A stretch of DNA of 64,000 nucleotides. It comes from an uncultured Clostridia bacterium. GTDB taxonomy: Bacteria > Bacillota > Clostridia > Christensenellales > Borkfalkiaceae. Numbering within the stretch: position 1 is the first letter of the stretch; each line of letters opens with the position of its first letter. This document shows, piece after piece, positions 17,371 through 25,669 of the stretch. The DNA lies in assembly GCA_947624005.1 (NCBI GenBank), contig CANQHV010000001.1, forward strand, positions 124,001-188,000. The letters run 5' to 3'. The position numbers and the translations under genes are program-made. The notes beneath the pieces were generated by a model. The model was not told the origin of the DNA and searched no databases. It was given only the letters and a program-made list of their open reading frames with translations.

Positions 17371-18932
17371 TTCAGATTCTTGATAAATTCGTCTTCGTCG
17401 TCGGAAAGGGGGTAAACGTCGTCCGTTTCGCTTTCGTCGTGACTGTCAAAATATACCTGCGCGTAAAAAGGCGCGCTTTTTGCAAGTTTTCCGTACTTCC
17501 AGGGCAGAGGTTCGCAACAGTGGGGGCAGAAGTAACCGCCGCGTAAAACGGTGAAAGGCGAAGCCTCGAATTCGTGCCCCTCGAAGCACTTCCAACGCGT
17601 TTTTCGGTATACGTCGCCCGTTTCGAAGCTTTCTTCAAGACATTCGCCGCCGCGGAACGCCGCCGCCGATTTAAGGTCTTCAAGCGTAACCTCGCCGTCG
17701 GACTTCGAATCGTCCCAGCCGTGGTCCAGAAGCAGCTTTTTTTGCTCTGCCGTTTCGGGGTCTTTAAGCGAAGCGTAATTTATCTTGCCGTCCGCAAGCT
17801 TGCCCTCGCACAAAAGCGGATAGTTTTCCCAATCTCCGCCGATTTTTTCATAGTCGTCGCGGCTTTTGAAAAACGCCTTAATTCTGCCCTCTTTATTGTT
17901 TTCGACCCAATAACAGGGCGAATTAGTGCTTTTGAACAGTCTTTTTATCGCAAATTTCGAAATAAGCGGGGAGGGAACTATTCTCGCAAGTTTGAAAATT
18001 CTGTGCGACGAGCCGATATTTTTCCAGAAGTCGTCGAAAGTCTGCGTTCTGAAATGCAGAATATTGTCTAAAATGTCGCTGTCGTAAAACCACACGCCGT
18101 GAAAGTTGCGCGCGACGTTGAAGTCCGGCTTGAACACTTTTTTGGTCTTTATGCCGAAAATTTTAAACCCGCCGTCAATCGATTCGAAACCCGTAACGCG
18201 GCAACTCGCGCCGCCGCCGATATTGTAAATTTTGCGCCAGAAATTCTTTAATCTGCCGTCCTCGTCAGCCTCGATAAGGTTTTTGCAAAGGATACCGCTG
18301 TCAACGTCGGTGACCCATTCGAGGGGCGCGTTCCACGCAGTATGGAACATAAGCCCGTCTTTTAAATTGTTTTTGAAAAGATACTTGTGCGCGATTGCGG
18401 TCTGCCTTAACGAAACAAACTTTATTCCGCTTTCGAGAACGTACCTTTCGGCTTTAAGCTTGTACAGCGAATACTTGTCGTAGTCGCTCGAAATAATCGG
18501 GTCGCCGACCCTGCCCCAGACGTGGGGGTAGCCGCGGTGACCGTACAGCGCGACGGTCGCTATATGCACAAGCGGGATACGCGCGCCGCCCTCTTTTATC
18601 GCGTCGACGATGTTTTTCGTGCCGACGAAATTCGAAAGGTACGCGCCGTCGGGGTCGTGGTCGCTTTTAGGCGGGATTATCGCGGCGCAGTGAATACAGT
18701 AGTCCGCGCCCTCCAAAAGTTTTTTGCAGTCTTCGGCGCGCGAAATGTCGCCCTTTAAAATAAAAACCCTGTCGGGAAATTGCTTGAATTGTTTTTTGAC
18801 GAAAGAGGGAATTTTTTTCTCTTTTTCGTAGACAAGACATCTGACGTAATAGTTGCGCTCGGAATGCAGAAGGCTGTACAAAACCTCGCCGCCCATCGCG
18901 CCCGTTACGCCCGTCAAAGCGATAGTAGTCAT
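17367..18932 (-). CDS. NAD(P)-dependent extended SDR/epimerase with C-terminal zinc-ribbon-like domain
   Basis: 521 residues. The first 300 or so form an extended short-chain dehydrogenase fold: the dinucleotide motif GVTGAMGGEV, IHCAAIIPP (NxAA-type), and the catalytic YSLYK. The remaining 200 residues are unusual for this family and contain CFEGHEFEASP ... GGYFCPHCCEP (about residues 449-475), a CxxxH/CxxC zinc-ribbon-like knuckle, followed by an acidic end. AGGAAGA lies 4 nt before the ATG. It is the first gene of an operon with the flavodoxin-ferredoxin and DUF368 proteins; the substrate is not known. Confidence 0.8.
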   Translation of the reverse strand: MTTIALTGVTGAMGGEVLYSLLHSERNYYVRCLVYEKEKKIPSFVKKQFKQFPDRVFILKGDISRAEDCKKLLEGADYCIHCAAIIPPKSDHDPDGAYLSNFVGTKNIVDAIKEGGARIPLVHIATVALYGHRGYPHVWGRVGDPIISSDYDKYSLYKLKAERYVLESGIKFVSLRQTAIAHKYLFKNNLKDGLMFHTAWNAPLEWVTDVDSGILCKNLIEADEDGRLKNFWRKIYNIGGGASCRVTGFESIDGGFKIFGIKTKKVFKPDFNVARNFHGVWFYDSDILDNILHFRTQTFDDFWKNIGSSHRIFKLARIVPSPLISKFAIKRLFKSTNSPCYWVENNKEGRIKAFFKSRDDYEKIGGDWENYPLLCEGKLADGKINYASLKDPETAEQKKLLLDHGWDDSKSDGEVTLEDLKSAAAFRGGECLEESFETGDVYRKTRWKCFEGHEFEASPFTVLRGGYFCPHCCEPLPWKYGKLAKSAPFYAQVYFDSHDESETDDVYPLSDDEDEFIKNLK

Positions 18933-18957
18933 ATAATCTTCCTATGTATATATAACA

Positions 18958-18986
18958 ATTTTAACAGACTTATATCACGTTGTCAA
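18958..18986 (-). promoter_or_regulatory. Promoter of SDR-EFR-DUF368 operon
   Basis: Minus strand TTGACA, 17 nt, TAAAAT. The predicted leader is about 20 nt and contains the AGGAAGA ribosome site. The rest of the gap up to 19152 shows no gene. Confidence 0.75.
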
Positions 18987-19152
18987 ATCAATATCGTAAT
19001 ATACTCCGCAAAAAGTGCCGTAAACGCCCGCGTTCGGCTTAAAATTCAAGCCCGATATCGGAAATTTGCGCGCCGCGGTTTACAAGGACGGCGTATTTTT
19101 AGCTTCCGCCCGCCGCGGACGAAAATTTCACATTGAGCGGGCGTTATTTTGA

Positions 19153-19181
19153 TTGACATAAAATTTTTGTCATACTATACT
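19153..19181 (+). promoter_or_regulatory. Aquaporin promoter with overlapping inverted repeat
   Basis: TTGACA, 17 nt, TATACT. TGACA (19154-19158) and TGTCA (19168-19172) form a 5-9-5 inverted repeat over the -35 box and spacer, a possible operator. Confidence 0.75.
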
Positions 19182-19218
19182 TGTTTCAAACATAAAAGAT
19201 TTAAGGAGATGTAAAAAA

Positions 19219-19968
19219 ATGGCAGACATGAAAAAGTACATTGCCGAATTTATCGGCACGTGCGTACTCGTGACTATTGCCTGCGGCGTAGCCGTCGTAA
19301 CCGGGGCGGACGTAATCGCAACTTCGCTTGCGTTCGGTCTTGTTATCGTGGGTATGGCTTATTCCATAGGCAATATTTCGGGTTGTCACATCAACCCCGC
19401 GGTTTCTTTCGCAATGTTTATTTCGAAAAAGCTTTCGGGCAAAGATTTTCTTTTCTACGTTATAGCGCAGGTACTCGGCGCAATCGTAGGCGCGGTTTTC
19501 GTAGGACTTATCTGCGGCTCGTTCTCTGACAAGGGCATAACGTATGGCGCGTTCGGTCAGAATATGGCTCAGGGGGTACTCACTTCGGCTTACGGCAGCG
19601 GCGGCGCGCTTGCGGTTGCCCTGATTGTCGAAATCGTACTTACTTTCGTTTTCGTAACGGCAATTATGGGCGTTACGTCCAGAACGGAAAACAAGGCTGT
19701 TACGGGCATAGTAATAGGTCTTGCCCTCACCCTTGTACACCTTATCGGCATCAAACTTACGGGCACGTCGGTGAACCCCGCGCGTTCGATAGGTCCCGCG
19801 CTTATGTCGCTTGTAAACTCGACCGAGGCTATAAAGCAGATTTGGATATTCATAATAGGACCCATGGCAGGCGGCGGGCTTGCCGCGCTTGTCTATAACT
19901 TCCTCGATAAAAAGAAGGGCGACAAGCAGGCTGAAATGAAAGATACCCTCGACAAGGGCAACGAATAA
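19219..19968 (+). CDS. Aquaporin, AqpZ-like water channel
   Basis: 249 residues, six membrane helices. It has the two half-helix signatures HINPAVS and SVNPARS. NPARS rather than NPARD and the compact length point to a water-selective (AqpZ-type) rather than a glycerol (GlpF) channel, though this is not decisive. AAGGAG lies 9 nt upstream of the ATG. It ends in a charged cytoplasmic tail (KKKGDKQAEMKDTLDKGNE). It is monocistronic: own promoter at 19153 and terminator at 19987. Confidence 0.93.
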   Translation: MADMKKYIAEFIGTCVLVTIACGVAVVTGADVIATSLAFGLVIVGMAYSIGNISGCHINPAVSFAMFISKKLSGKDFLFYVIAQVLGAIVGAVFVGLICGSFSDKGITYGAFGQNMAQGVLTSAYGSGGALAVALIVEIVLTFVFVTAIMGVTSRTENKAVTGIVIGLALTLVHLIGIKLTGTSVNPARSIGPALMSLVNSTEAIKQIWIFIIGPMAGGGLAALVYNFLDKKKGDKQAEMKDTLDKGNE

Positions 19969-19986
19969 TAATCGGAAAAATTGTAT

Positions 19987-20025
19987 AAGCCGCCCGCGGC
20001 AGGTTGCCGCGGGCGGCTTTATTTA
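19987..20025 (+). terminator. Aquaporin terminator
   Basis: The stem AAGCCGCCCGCGGCA / TGCCGCGGGCGGCTT followed by TTATTT. It shares the CCGCGGCA core with three other terminators in the window. Confidence 0.85.
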
Positions 20026-20033
20026 AAAAAACC

Positions 20034-20062
20034 TTGAAAATGCCGCGGCGATATGTTACACT
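20034..20062 (+). promoter_or_regulatory. Promoter of ABC exporter operon
   Basis: TTGAAA, 17 nt, TACACT; predicted leader about 20 nt with GGAGG before the ATG at 20091. Confidence 0.7.
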
Positions 20063-20090
20063 TTAAGTATAAAACCGCGCGGAGGTTGAA

Positions 20091-20792
20091 ATGAGCTATC
20101 TTAAACTCGAAAACGTTTGCAAGGACTATAAAGTGGGAATGCAGACGGTAAACGCCCTTAAAAACGCCTCGTTCGAGCTGAACGACGGCGAATTTGCGGT
20201 CGTGCTCGGTTCGTCGGGCGCGGGCAAAACTACGCTTTTGAACCTTTTGGGCGGTATGGATACGGCGACCTCGGGCAAAATCTTTCTCGACGGAAAGGAC
20301 GTAACCGCTCTCAATAAAAAGGGGCTTACGGGGTTCAGACGTTTCGACGTCGGCTTTGTTTTTCAGTTTTATAACCTTATGCCCAACCTCACCGCGCTCG
20401 AAAACGTCGAAATCGCAGTGGAAATCTGCAAAAACGCCCTTGACCCCGCCACGGTATTGAAAGAGGTAGGGCTGGGCGACAGAATGAACAGCTTTCCCGC
20501 CCAGCTTTCGGGCGGCGAACAACAGCGCGTGTCGATAGCCCGCGCCGTTGCGAAAAATCCGCGGCTTTTGCTGTGCGACGAACCGACGGGCGCGCTCGAC
20601 TACGCCACGGGCAAAAAAATATTAAAGCTTTTGTACGACGTTTCCAAACAGCAGAAAAAGCTGGTGGTCACCGTTACTCACAACTCCGCGCTCAAAGATA
20701 TGGCGGATAAGGTCATTTACATAAGGAGCGGCGAAATAGAAAAAGTCGAAACCAACGAACACCCCTTGTCTGTCGAGGAGATAGAGTGGTAA
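20091..20792 (+). CDS. ABC transporter ATP-binding protein, MacB/LolD family
   Basis: 233 residues, cytoplasmic ATPase. Walker [13 protein letters not shown]-loop [19 protein letters not shown], signature [14 protein letters not shown], Walker [14 protein letters not shown]-loop VTHN. The PTGALD form and the sequence order are those of the MacB/LolD/FtsE-like subfamily that pairs with FtsX-type permeases. The partner follows at once (TAATG overlap). Substrate unknown; such pairs often handle peptides, lipoproteins or envelope stress, and no two-component system is adjacent. Confidence 0.93.
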   Translation: MSYLKLENVCKDYKVGMQTVNALKNASFELNDGEFAVVLGSSGAGKTTLLNLLGGMDTATSGKIFLDGKDVTALNKKGLTGFRRFDVGFVFQFYNLMPNLTALENVEIAVEICKNALDPATVLKEVGLGDRMNSFPAQLSGGEQQRVSIARAVAKNPRLLLCDEPTGALDYATGKKILKLLYDVSKQQKKLVVTVTHNSALKDMADKVIYIRSGEIEKVETNEHPLSVEEIEW

Positions 20793-22738
20793 TGAAGACT
20801 TACTTTAAAAGCCTTGCGCGGAGTTTTAAGCACCATATTACAAGGCTGCTGTCGATAATTTTCATAGTCCTTGTTTCGGTGGGCTTTTGCGCGGGGATAG
20901 GGCTTGCCTCCGACAAGATAGGCTATTCTCTGACCGACTATTATAAGTCCGCCGACGTTTCCGATTTTATTTTGAAGTCGTCGGCAGGCTTTGACGCGGA
21001 CGCGGGCGAAAAACTCGAAGCCGTTTTCCCCGACGCGCATATCGAGAGCGCGACCGTGATTGACGCCGACGTCGTAATTGACGGAAAAGCCCGCCTTACA
21101 AGGCTGTATTTTCTCGATTTTTCTTCTTGGCGGGTAAATTCGCCGCGCGTAATTTCGGGCGAAATCAAGCGGGGCGACAGCTATTCGGTTCTTTCCGAAA
21201 ACCCCGACAATAAAATTTCGGGCGCGCCCGCGGGCAGTAAAATTACCCTCGATTTCGGCGCGGTATTAAACAGCGCCGCGGCTTATTCGCGCGGCTCCGC
21301 CTCCGCAAACGACGCGCATACCGTGCCCGAGGGCGTTTGTACGGCGGAATTTACCGTTTCGGCGGTGGTGCAAAGCCCTTTGACGTTTTCGGTAAACGGC
21401 GAGGCGAGCAATTACAGCTATCTTGACGAAAACGGCAACCCCTTAAACGCGCCCGTGGCGGACACCACCGACGGAATGAACAAGGTGAAAAACCTGCTCG
21501 AAGATATACTTTATATCGACTCGTCCGCGCTTGACGTTTTGCCGCCGCTCTTGCGCCCGTACTTCGGCGTAACCGATTACTTTGTTTCGGCGCACGGCGA
21601 ATACGCTCCGTTCACCTCGGCGTATGACTCGTTTGCAGAAGGTAAAGCCGCGCAGATTTCCTCGCTTTTCGAGGGCGTAACGGTGCTTACTTTACAACAG
21701 AATTACAGTTTCAAGTCGCTGAACGCCTACGTGGACAGACTGCTTATGATAGGAATAGTCTTAATGGTTGCGTTTCTGCTTGTGACTATGCTTGTGGTGC
21801 TTTCCACAATGACGCGGCTCGTCGAGGAGGAAAGGGGGCAGATAGCCTGTCTTTCGACAATGGGTTATTCCCCCGCGAAAATCATCTCGAAGTACATTCT
21901 TTTCGCGCTTATCGCCACGGTTATAGGCGGAATCGCGGCGTACTTCATAGGTCTTGGAGTCGCCGACCTTATCTATTGGGTATTCAATTATTCGTTTACG
22001 ATGCCGCCCGCCTCGTCGAGTATCGCGATAACCTTTTTTGCGATAACTTTTTCCGTGATAATAGTGGGAACGCTTGCCGCAACGGTAATCGCGGGCGTCA
22101 GAACTCTCGGCGAAAACTGCGCCGAGCTTCTCCGTCCGCGCGCGCCGCGCGCGGGAGGAAAGGTGCTTATCGAAAAGATACCCTTTATCTGGAACAGACT
22201 GTCTTTCAAGTACAAATCGACCGTTCGGAACGTTTTGCGGTATAAAAGCAGGTTTATAATGACCGTTATAGCCGTCGCCGTGTCGATGGCTCTCGTTATG
22301 GCGGGGCTTACCTTGCTCGATATCTGCCTTTTCAGGGGAGTCGAAAGCGTGTCGATAACCATAATTTCGCTTGTAATAGTATTTTTCGCGGGGCTTTTGA
22401 CCGCCGTGGTAGTTTACACGCTTACAAGCATAAACATTTCCGAGCGCACGCGCGAGCTGGCTACGCTTAAAGTGCTCGGGTATTACGACGGCGAGGTGGC
22501 GTGGTATATCTACCGCGAAATTTTTATCGATACCGCCGTGGGCATAGTACTGGGATTTCCGCTTTCCGCGCTTATTATGGCGTTTTTGTTCCATATAATG
22601 GCGGCGGGAACTTTCGCCACCTTTATGTGGGCGGTCGCGCCCGTCGTTATAATGCTGTTTACGGGGGCGGTCACGCTTATTTTAAGAAGAAAAATAACCA
22701 AAATAGATATGAACGGCAGTCTGAAAGCGATAGAATAG
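20792..22738 (+). CDS. FtsX-family ABC transporter permease
   Basis: About 648 residues. One N-terminal helix (LLSIIFIVLVSVGFCAG), a large extracytoplasmic domain of about 260 residues, then a first FtsX block (MLVVLSTMTRLVEEERGQIA, LSTMGYS) and a second (INISERTRELATLKVLGYYD) near the end, the duplicated FtsX architecture of exporter permeases. The start is the ATG at 20792 overlapping the ATPase stop; a GTG at 20786, 5 nt after GAGGAG, is equally possible and would add two residues. It forms one operon with the ATPase. Confidence 0.9.
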   Translation: MKTYFKSLARSFKHHITRLLSIIFIVLVSVGFCAGIGLASDKIGYSLTDYYKSADVSDFILKSSAGFDADAGEKLEAVFPDAHIESATVIDADVVIDGKARLTRLYFLDFSSWRVNSPRVISGEIKRGDSYSVLSENPDNKISGAPAGSKITLDFGAVLNSAAAYSRGSASANDAHTVPEGVCTAEFTVSAVVQSPLTFSVNGEASNYSYLDENGNPLNAPVADTTDGMNKVKNLLEDILYIDSSALDVLPPLLRPYFGVTDYFVSAHGEYAPFTSAYDSFAEGKAAQISSLFEGVTVLTLQQNYSFKSLNAYVDRLLMIGIVLMVAFLLVTMLVVLSTMTRLVEEERGQIACLSTMGYSPAKIISKYILFALIATVIGGIAAYFIGLGVADLIYWVFNYSFTMPPASSSIAITFFAITFSVIIVGTLAATVIAGVRTLGENCAELLRPRAPRAGGKVLIEKIPFIWNRLSFKYKSTVRNVLRYKSRFIMTVIAVAVSMALVMAGLTLLDICLFRGVESVSITIISLVIVFFAGLLTAVVVYTLTSINISERTRELATLKVLGYYDGEVAWYIYREIFIDTAVGIVLGFPLSALIMAFLFHIMAAGTFATFMWAVAPVVIMLFTGAVTLILRRKITKIDMNGSLKAIE

Positions 22739-22767
22739 TTGACAAATTTTTCATATTTGTTTAAAAT
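22739..22767 (+). promoter_or_regulatory. Promoter of Wzz-like gene
   Basis: TTGACA, 17 nt, TAAAAT, beginning one nucleotide after the permease stop. It places the transcription start after 22771 and supports the start codon at 22798. Confidence 0.75.
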
Positions 22768-22797
22768 TGAATGGTAATATACTTTCCGGAGGAAGTA

Positions 22798-24138
22798 ATG
22801 GAAGAGGAAGTCGAAGAAGAAAAAAGAGGTATTACGGTAGGCGAAGTTTTCCGCGTGGCTTTCACGCAGAAATGGCTTATCCTTATTATAGCGGTTATAA
22901 TAACCATAGCGGGTACTTTGGGAATTTATTTCGGTTATAATAAAACCAAAACGCAATACGCCGCGACCTTTACCGTCAATTTTACCGACAGCGCTACGGG
23001 CGTTTACCCCGACAATACGCCTTTCAACTATTTAAGTATTATTCAGCTTTCCACGCTTGAAAGCGTAAAGGCTTCGGACGAAAGTTTTGCGAATCTGAAA
23101 GTTACCGAAATGTTCAACTCCAACGATATCGATATTAAACAGACCGTTACCACGGTAGGCTCGGCGGCGCAGGTTTCGTATTCGCTTACCGTCAAGACAA
23201 AGTACTTCAAAAATATCGAGCAGGCGCGCGACTTTATATCGAAGCTCGTCAGCGTTCCCGTCGATTACATTACGACGTGGGCGGGGCGGCAGAAGCACGA
23301 CGCCAACCTCGAAAGTTACAAAAACGCCGACAATTTCGCCGACAGGTTGGAATATTTAAACAAACAGGCGGAACAGCTTGAAGGTCTTTTTGCGGATTTG
23401 CCCGCCAACTTCTCTTACGAAAAGACGCTTGCGGCGGCGGACCTCAAAAACGTTAAGGCGCAACTTACTTCGGTTAAAGGTATTCTCAACGAAAATTACT
23501 ACGTCGAAGAGATGGCGACGCTCGAAAGATATAAAAATTCAATCACCGCGCTCGCTCACGAACTCAAACAACTTCAAGACGTATGGGACAAGGTATTCCC
23601 CGACGTTTCGCCCGATACGGTTGTCCGCGACGGAACGTATGTAACCGAGGCTACCAAACTCGCGCAGGAAATCGTCGATAAGCAAACTTCTATTGCCGAT
23701 TATTCGGCTTATATCAAAGAAAACGGCGGCTCGGTCAGCGAAGATAGGGGCGTATATACGATATCGTTGCCCGCGTCGATTCCCGCCGAAAAGCTTGAGG
23801 GGGCGGAAAAACTCGACGGCGAACTCAAAGCGATAAACGATTCGCTTGCCACGCTTACCTCGACCTACGACAGAGCGTTCGTAAAAATGTACACCGACAC
23901 TTCGTTCATAACCATAAACGGTATAACCGAAAGCGGCGGTATGGGCGTAATAATCGCATTCGCGTTAAGCTTTGTTTTAGGCGTAATAGTAGCGTTTGCG
24001 GTCGCGCTTATAGTGGCAATGCCGAAGTATATGCGCGAAAAGCGCAAAGCCGCGACGGCGGGAGCGGACGACGGTTCGGACAATCCTGACGGCGAAACCG
24101 CGGCGGAAACGTCGGTCGAAGACGGAAATAAACAATAA
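22798..24138 (+). CDS. Wzz/polysaccharide co-polymerase-like membrane protein
   Basis: 446 residues with two membrane helices, one near the N-terminus (WLILIIAVIITIAGTLGIYF) and one near the C-terminus (VIIAFALSFVLGVIVAFAVA), enclosing about 330 extracytoplasmic residues rich in coiled-coil segments. This is the topology of Wzz chain-length regulators; the sequence match is distant. GGAGG lies 5 nt before the ATG at 22798, so the track start at 22771 is rejected. It ends in an acidic cytoplasmic tail. No glycosyltransferase or tyrosine kinase genes are nearby, so it is an orphan and its role is uncertain. Confidence 0.7.
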   Translation: MEEEVEEEKRGITVGEVFRVAFTQKWLILIIAVIITIAGTLGIYFGYNKTKTQYAATFTVNFTDSATGVYPDNTPFNYLSIIQLSTLESVKASDESFANLKVTEMFNSNDIDIKQTVTTVGSAAQVSYSLTVKTKYFKNIEQARDFISKLVSVPVDYITTWAGRQKHDANLESYKNADNFADRLEYLNKQAEQLEGLFADLPANFSYEKTLAAADLKNVKAQLTSVKGILNENYYVEEMATLERYKNSITALAHELKQLQDVWDKVFPDVSPDTVVRDGTYVTEATKLAQEIVDKQTSIADYSAYIKENGGSVSEDRGVYTISLPASIPAEKLEGAEKLDGELKAINDSLATLTSTYDRAFVKMYTDTSFITINGITESGGMGVIIAFALSFVLGVIVAFAVALIVAMPKYMREKRKAATAGADDGSDNPDGETAAETSVEDGNKQ

Positions 24139-24147
24139 AATCACAAT

Positions 24148-24182
24148 AAAAAAAGCGCCTTGCGACCGCAAGGCGCTTTTTC
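24148..24182. terminator. Bidirectional terminator
   Basis: AAAAAGCGCCTTGCG / CGCAAGGCGCTTTTT, flanked by A and T runs on both sides, between the convergent Wzz-like and ECF genes. Confidence 0.9.
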
Positions 24183-24187
24183 AAAAG

Positions 24188-24955
24188 TTACGGTTTTTTT
24201 ACCCTTTTTAAAACCGCCGAAAGGGGGAGAAACAGAAAGGCGAAAGTGCATACCGTACAAAGGGTCTGCGGAACCATCGCCGTAAACGAAGCGTAAAAGT
24301 ACGCCCGCGCCGCCGCTTCGCCCATTCCCGCGACAAGCGGCGAAATTACGTCGTCCGCAAGCGTAAAAACAATCGTGCAAACCGCGCCGACCGCGCAAAG
24401 AGTTACGAGTTTCAGACCCTGCGCGCCGCACTTGCCCGACATTTGCATAAAAAAGAGAACCGCAAGCGCGGCAAGCCCCGCCGCCGCAAGCGAAAACACC
24501 GTCCATAGCAACGCTTTCCCCGTCGCGCGCCATAACGACGTAACGTGGCTTACGCCCTCGACCGCGCCCCATACGCTCGCCGCGCAGACGGCGGCAAGCA
24601 AAACGAACGCGGCGATATATATTTTAACCGACCCGCGCGCAAACGTTCCGTCGCTTATATTCCCTAAAAGTCCGAACACAACCGCAAGCAGGGGGTAGTA
24701 TACAAGGTATAAAATAACCACGGCGGGGTAAAAGCCGTAAATCGCGCACCTTAAAAGCGAAAAGGCGGTTGCGGCAAGCGCGCCCCTTTTCGCGCCGAAG
24801 TTATACGAAAAAACGGCGAGGATTATTGTAACGATTTCCACGCCGACGACGGCGGAAAATACCAATTGTCCGCCTAAAAGCAGGGCTACCGCCATACCCG
24901 TATAAGCTATTTCCCGCGCGGGGGAAAGCTTTTTTTCTTTTGTCAAAGCTTTCAT
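24188..24955 (-). CDS. ECF transporter S-component-like membrane protein
   Basis: About 255 residues, six predicted membrane helices. The N-terminus EIAYTGMAVALLLGGQLVFS and the middle FSYNFGAKRGALAATAFSLL resemble substrate-binding (S) components of energy-coupling-factor vitamin transporters. The start was moved from the track TTG (25027) to the ATG at 24955, because that TTG is the -35 box of the promoter seen upstream. It is divergent from bioY, another S component, with only about 17 nt between their -35 boxes. The energising EcfAAT module is not in this window. Substrate unknown. Confidence 0.7.
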   Translation of the reverse strand: MKALTKEKKLSPAREIAYTGMAVALLLGGQLVFSAVVGVEIVTIILAVFSYNFGAKRGALAATAFSLLRCAIYGFYPAVVILYLVYYPLLAVVFGLLGNISDGTFARGSVKIYIAAFVLLAAVCAASVWGAVEGVSHVTSLWRATGKALLWTVFSLAAAGLAALAVLFFMQMSGKCGAQGLKLVTLCAVGAVCTIVFTLADDVISPLVAGMGEAAARAYFYASFTAMVPQTLCTVCTFAFLFLPLSAVLKRVKKP

Positions 24956-24998
24956 ACCGATTGAAAAACACCGCGGAATATGCGCCGTTTTCGGTGAT

Positions 24999-25027
24999 AT
25001 TTTATAATTTCCGCCCGTAATTGTCAA
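24999..25027 (-). promoter_or_regulatory. Promoter of ECF S-component-like gene
   Basis: Minus strand TTGACA, 17 nt, TAAAAT; predicted leader about 38 nt, no strong ribosome site visible. Confidence 0.7.
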
Positions 25028-25044
25028 GCATTCGGGGCGTTAGG

Positions 25045-25073
25045 TTGACAACCCCTGCCAAAAGATGTAAAAT
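25045..25073 (+). promoter_or_regulatory. bioY promoter predicting a leaderless mRNA
   Basis: TTGACA, 17 nt, TAAAAT, then exactly 6 nt to the bioY ATG. The -35 box sits in GGTTGACAACC, a short palindrome that could be a repressor site. Confidence 0.7.
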
Positions 25074-25079
25074 ATACTT

Positions 25080-25637
25080 ATGAAAGGACGTAAATCTGTC
25101 GTCGCGGATATAGCGGAGTGCGCGGTTTTCGTCGCGCTTATGGTCGCGGCGGCGTATATAAGAATACCTTTTCCCTTGGTGCCGCTCACTTTTCAGACGG
25201 CGGTAAGCGTGCTTGCGGGGCTGTTGCTCGGCTGGAAAAAGGGCGTTTTGAGTATGACCGTCTACACCCTCGCGGGGCTTATCGGATTGCCAGTATTTTC
25301 CGAGGGCGGCGGCGTTTATTATGTTTTTAAACCCTCTTTCGGGTATATTGTCGGCTTTATCGCCGCGGCGGGCGTGGGAGGCGCGGTGGCGCGCGGTTCG
25401 TCCTCGTTCGTGCGCGCGCTTATAGCCGCCTTTTCGGCTCTTGCGGCAAACTATTTAATAGGAATACCCTATTGCATAGTCGCGGCGCATCTGTCGGGAG
25501 TGGAAAATCTTACCCGACTTTTTATATTCGGAAATCTTATCTATCTGCCCAAAGACGCGGTTTTGTGCGTAGTCGCGGCAATAGTTGCGGGCAAGGTGGC
25601 GCCCGCGTTGAAAAGGCTTTCCGCGCGCGGCAATTAA
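25080..25637 (+). CDS. bioY: Biotin transporter S component BioY
   Basis: 185 residues, six helices. Family motifs: FVALMVAAAYIRIPFPLVPL, TFQTAVSVLAGLLLGWKKG, the YTLAGLIGLPVF segment and FGYIVGFIAAA. BioY binds biotin at high affinity and imports it with the ECF module. The only sensible start is the ATG at 25080, which is not preceded by a ribosome site and lies 6 nt after a consensus -10 box, so the mRNA is predicted to start at the A of ATG. Alr follows after 32 nt. Confidence 0.93.
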   Translation: MKGRKSVVADIAECAVFVALMVAAAYIRIPFPLVPLTFQTAVSVLAGLLLGWKKGVLSMTVYTLAGLIGLPVFSEGGGVYYVFKPSFGYIVGFIAAAGVGGAVARGSSSFVRALIAAFSALAANYLIGIPYCIVAAHLSGVENLTRLFIFGNLIYLPKDAVLCVVAAIVAGKVAPALKRLSARGN

Positions 25638-25663
25638 CGCCGATTTTTCCCGCTGCATAAAAT
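25634..25663 (+). promoter_or_regulatory. Possible alr promoter, leaderless spacing
   Basis: TTAACG, 18 nt, TAAAAT, then 6 nt (GGCGGT) to the alr ATG. The -35 match is weak; the same -10-N6-ATG layout is seen at bioY, 39.9 kb and smpB. Confidence 0.35.
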
Positions 25664-25669
25664 GGCGGT

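Noticed and set aside
18987-19152. tRNA or small RNA gene in the 286-nt gap before aquaporin
   Set aside because: No cloverleaf or TTCGA-type T-arm could be found, nor a terminator.
25028-25079. Alternative N-terminus MTITGGNYK for the ECF S-component-like protein
   Set aside because: Its TTG start is the -35 box of a TTGACA-N17-TAAAAT promoter, so it would not be in the mRNA.
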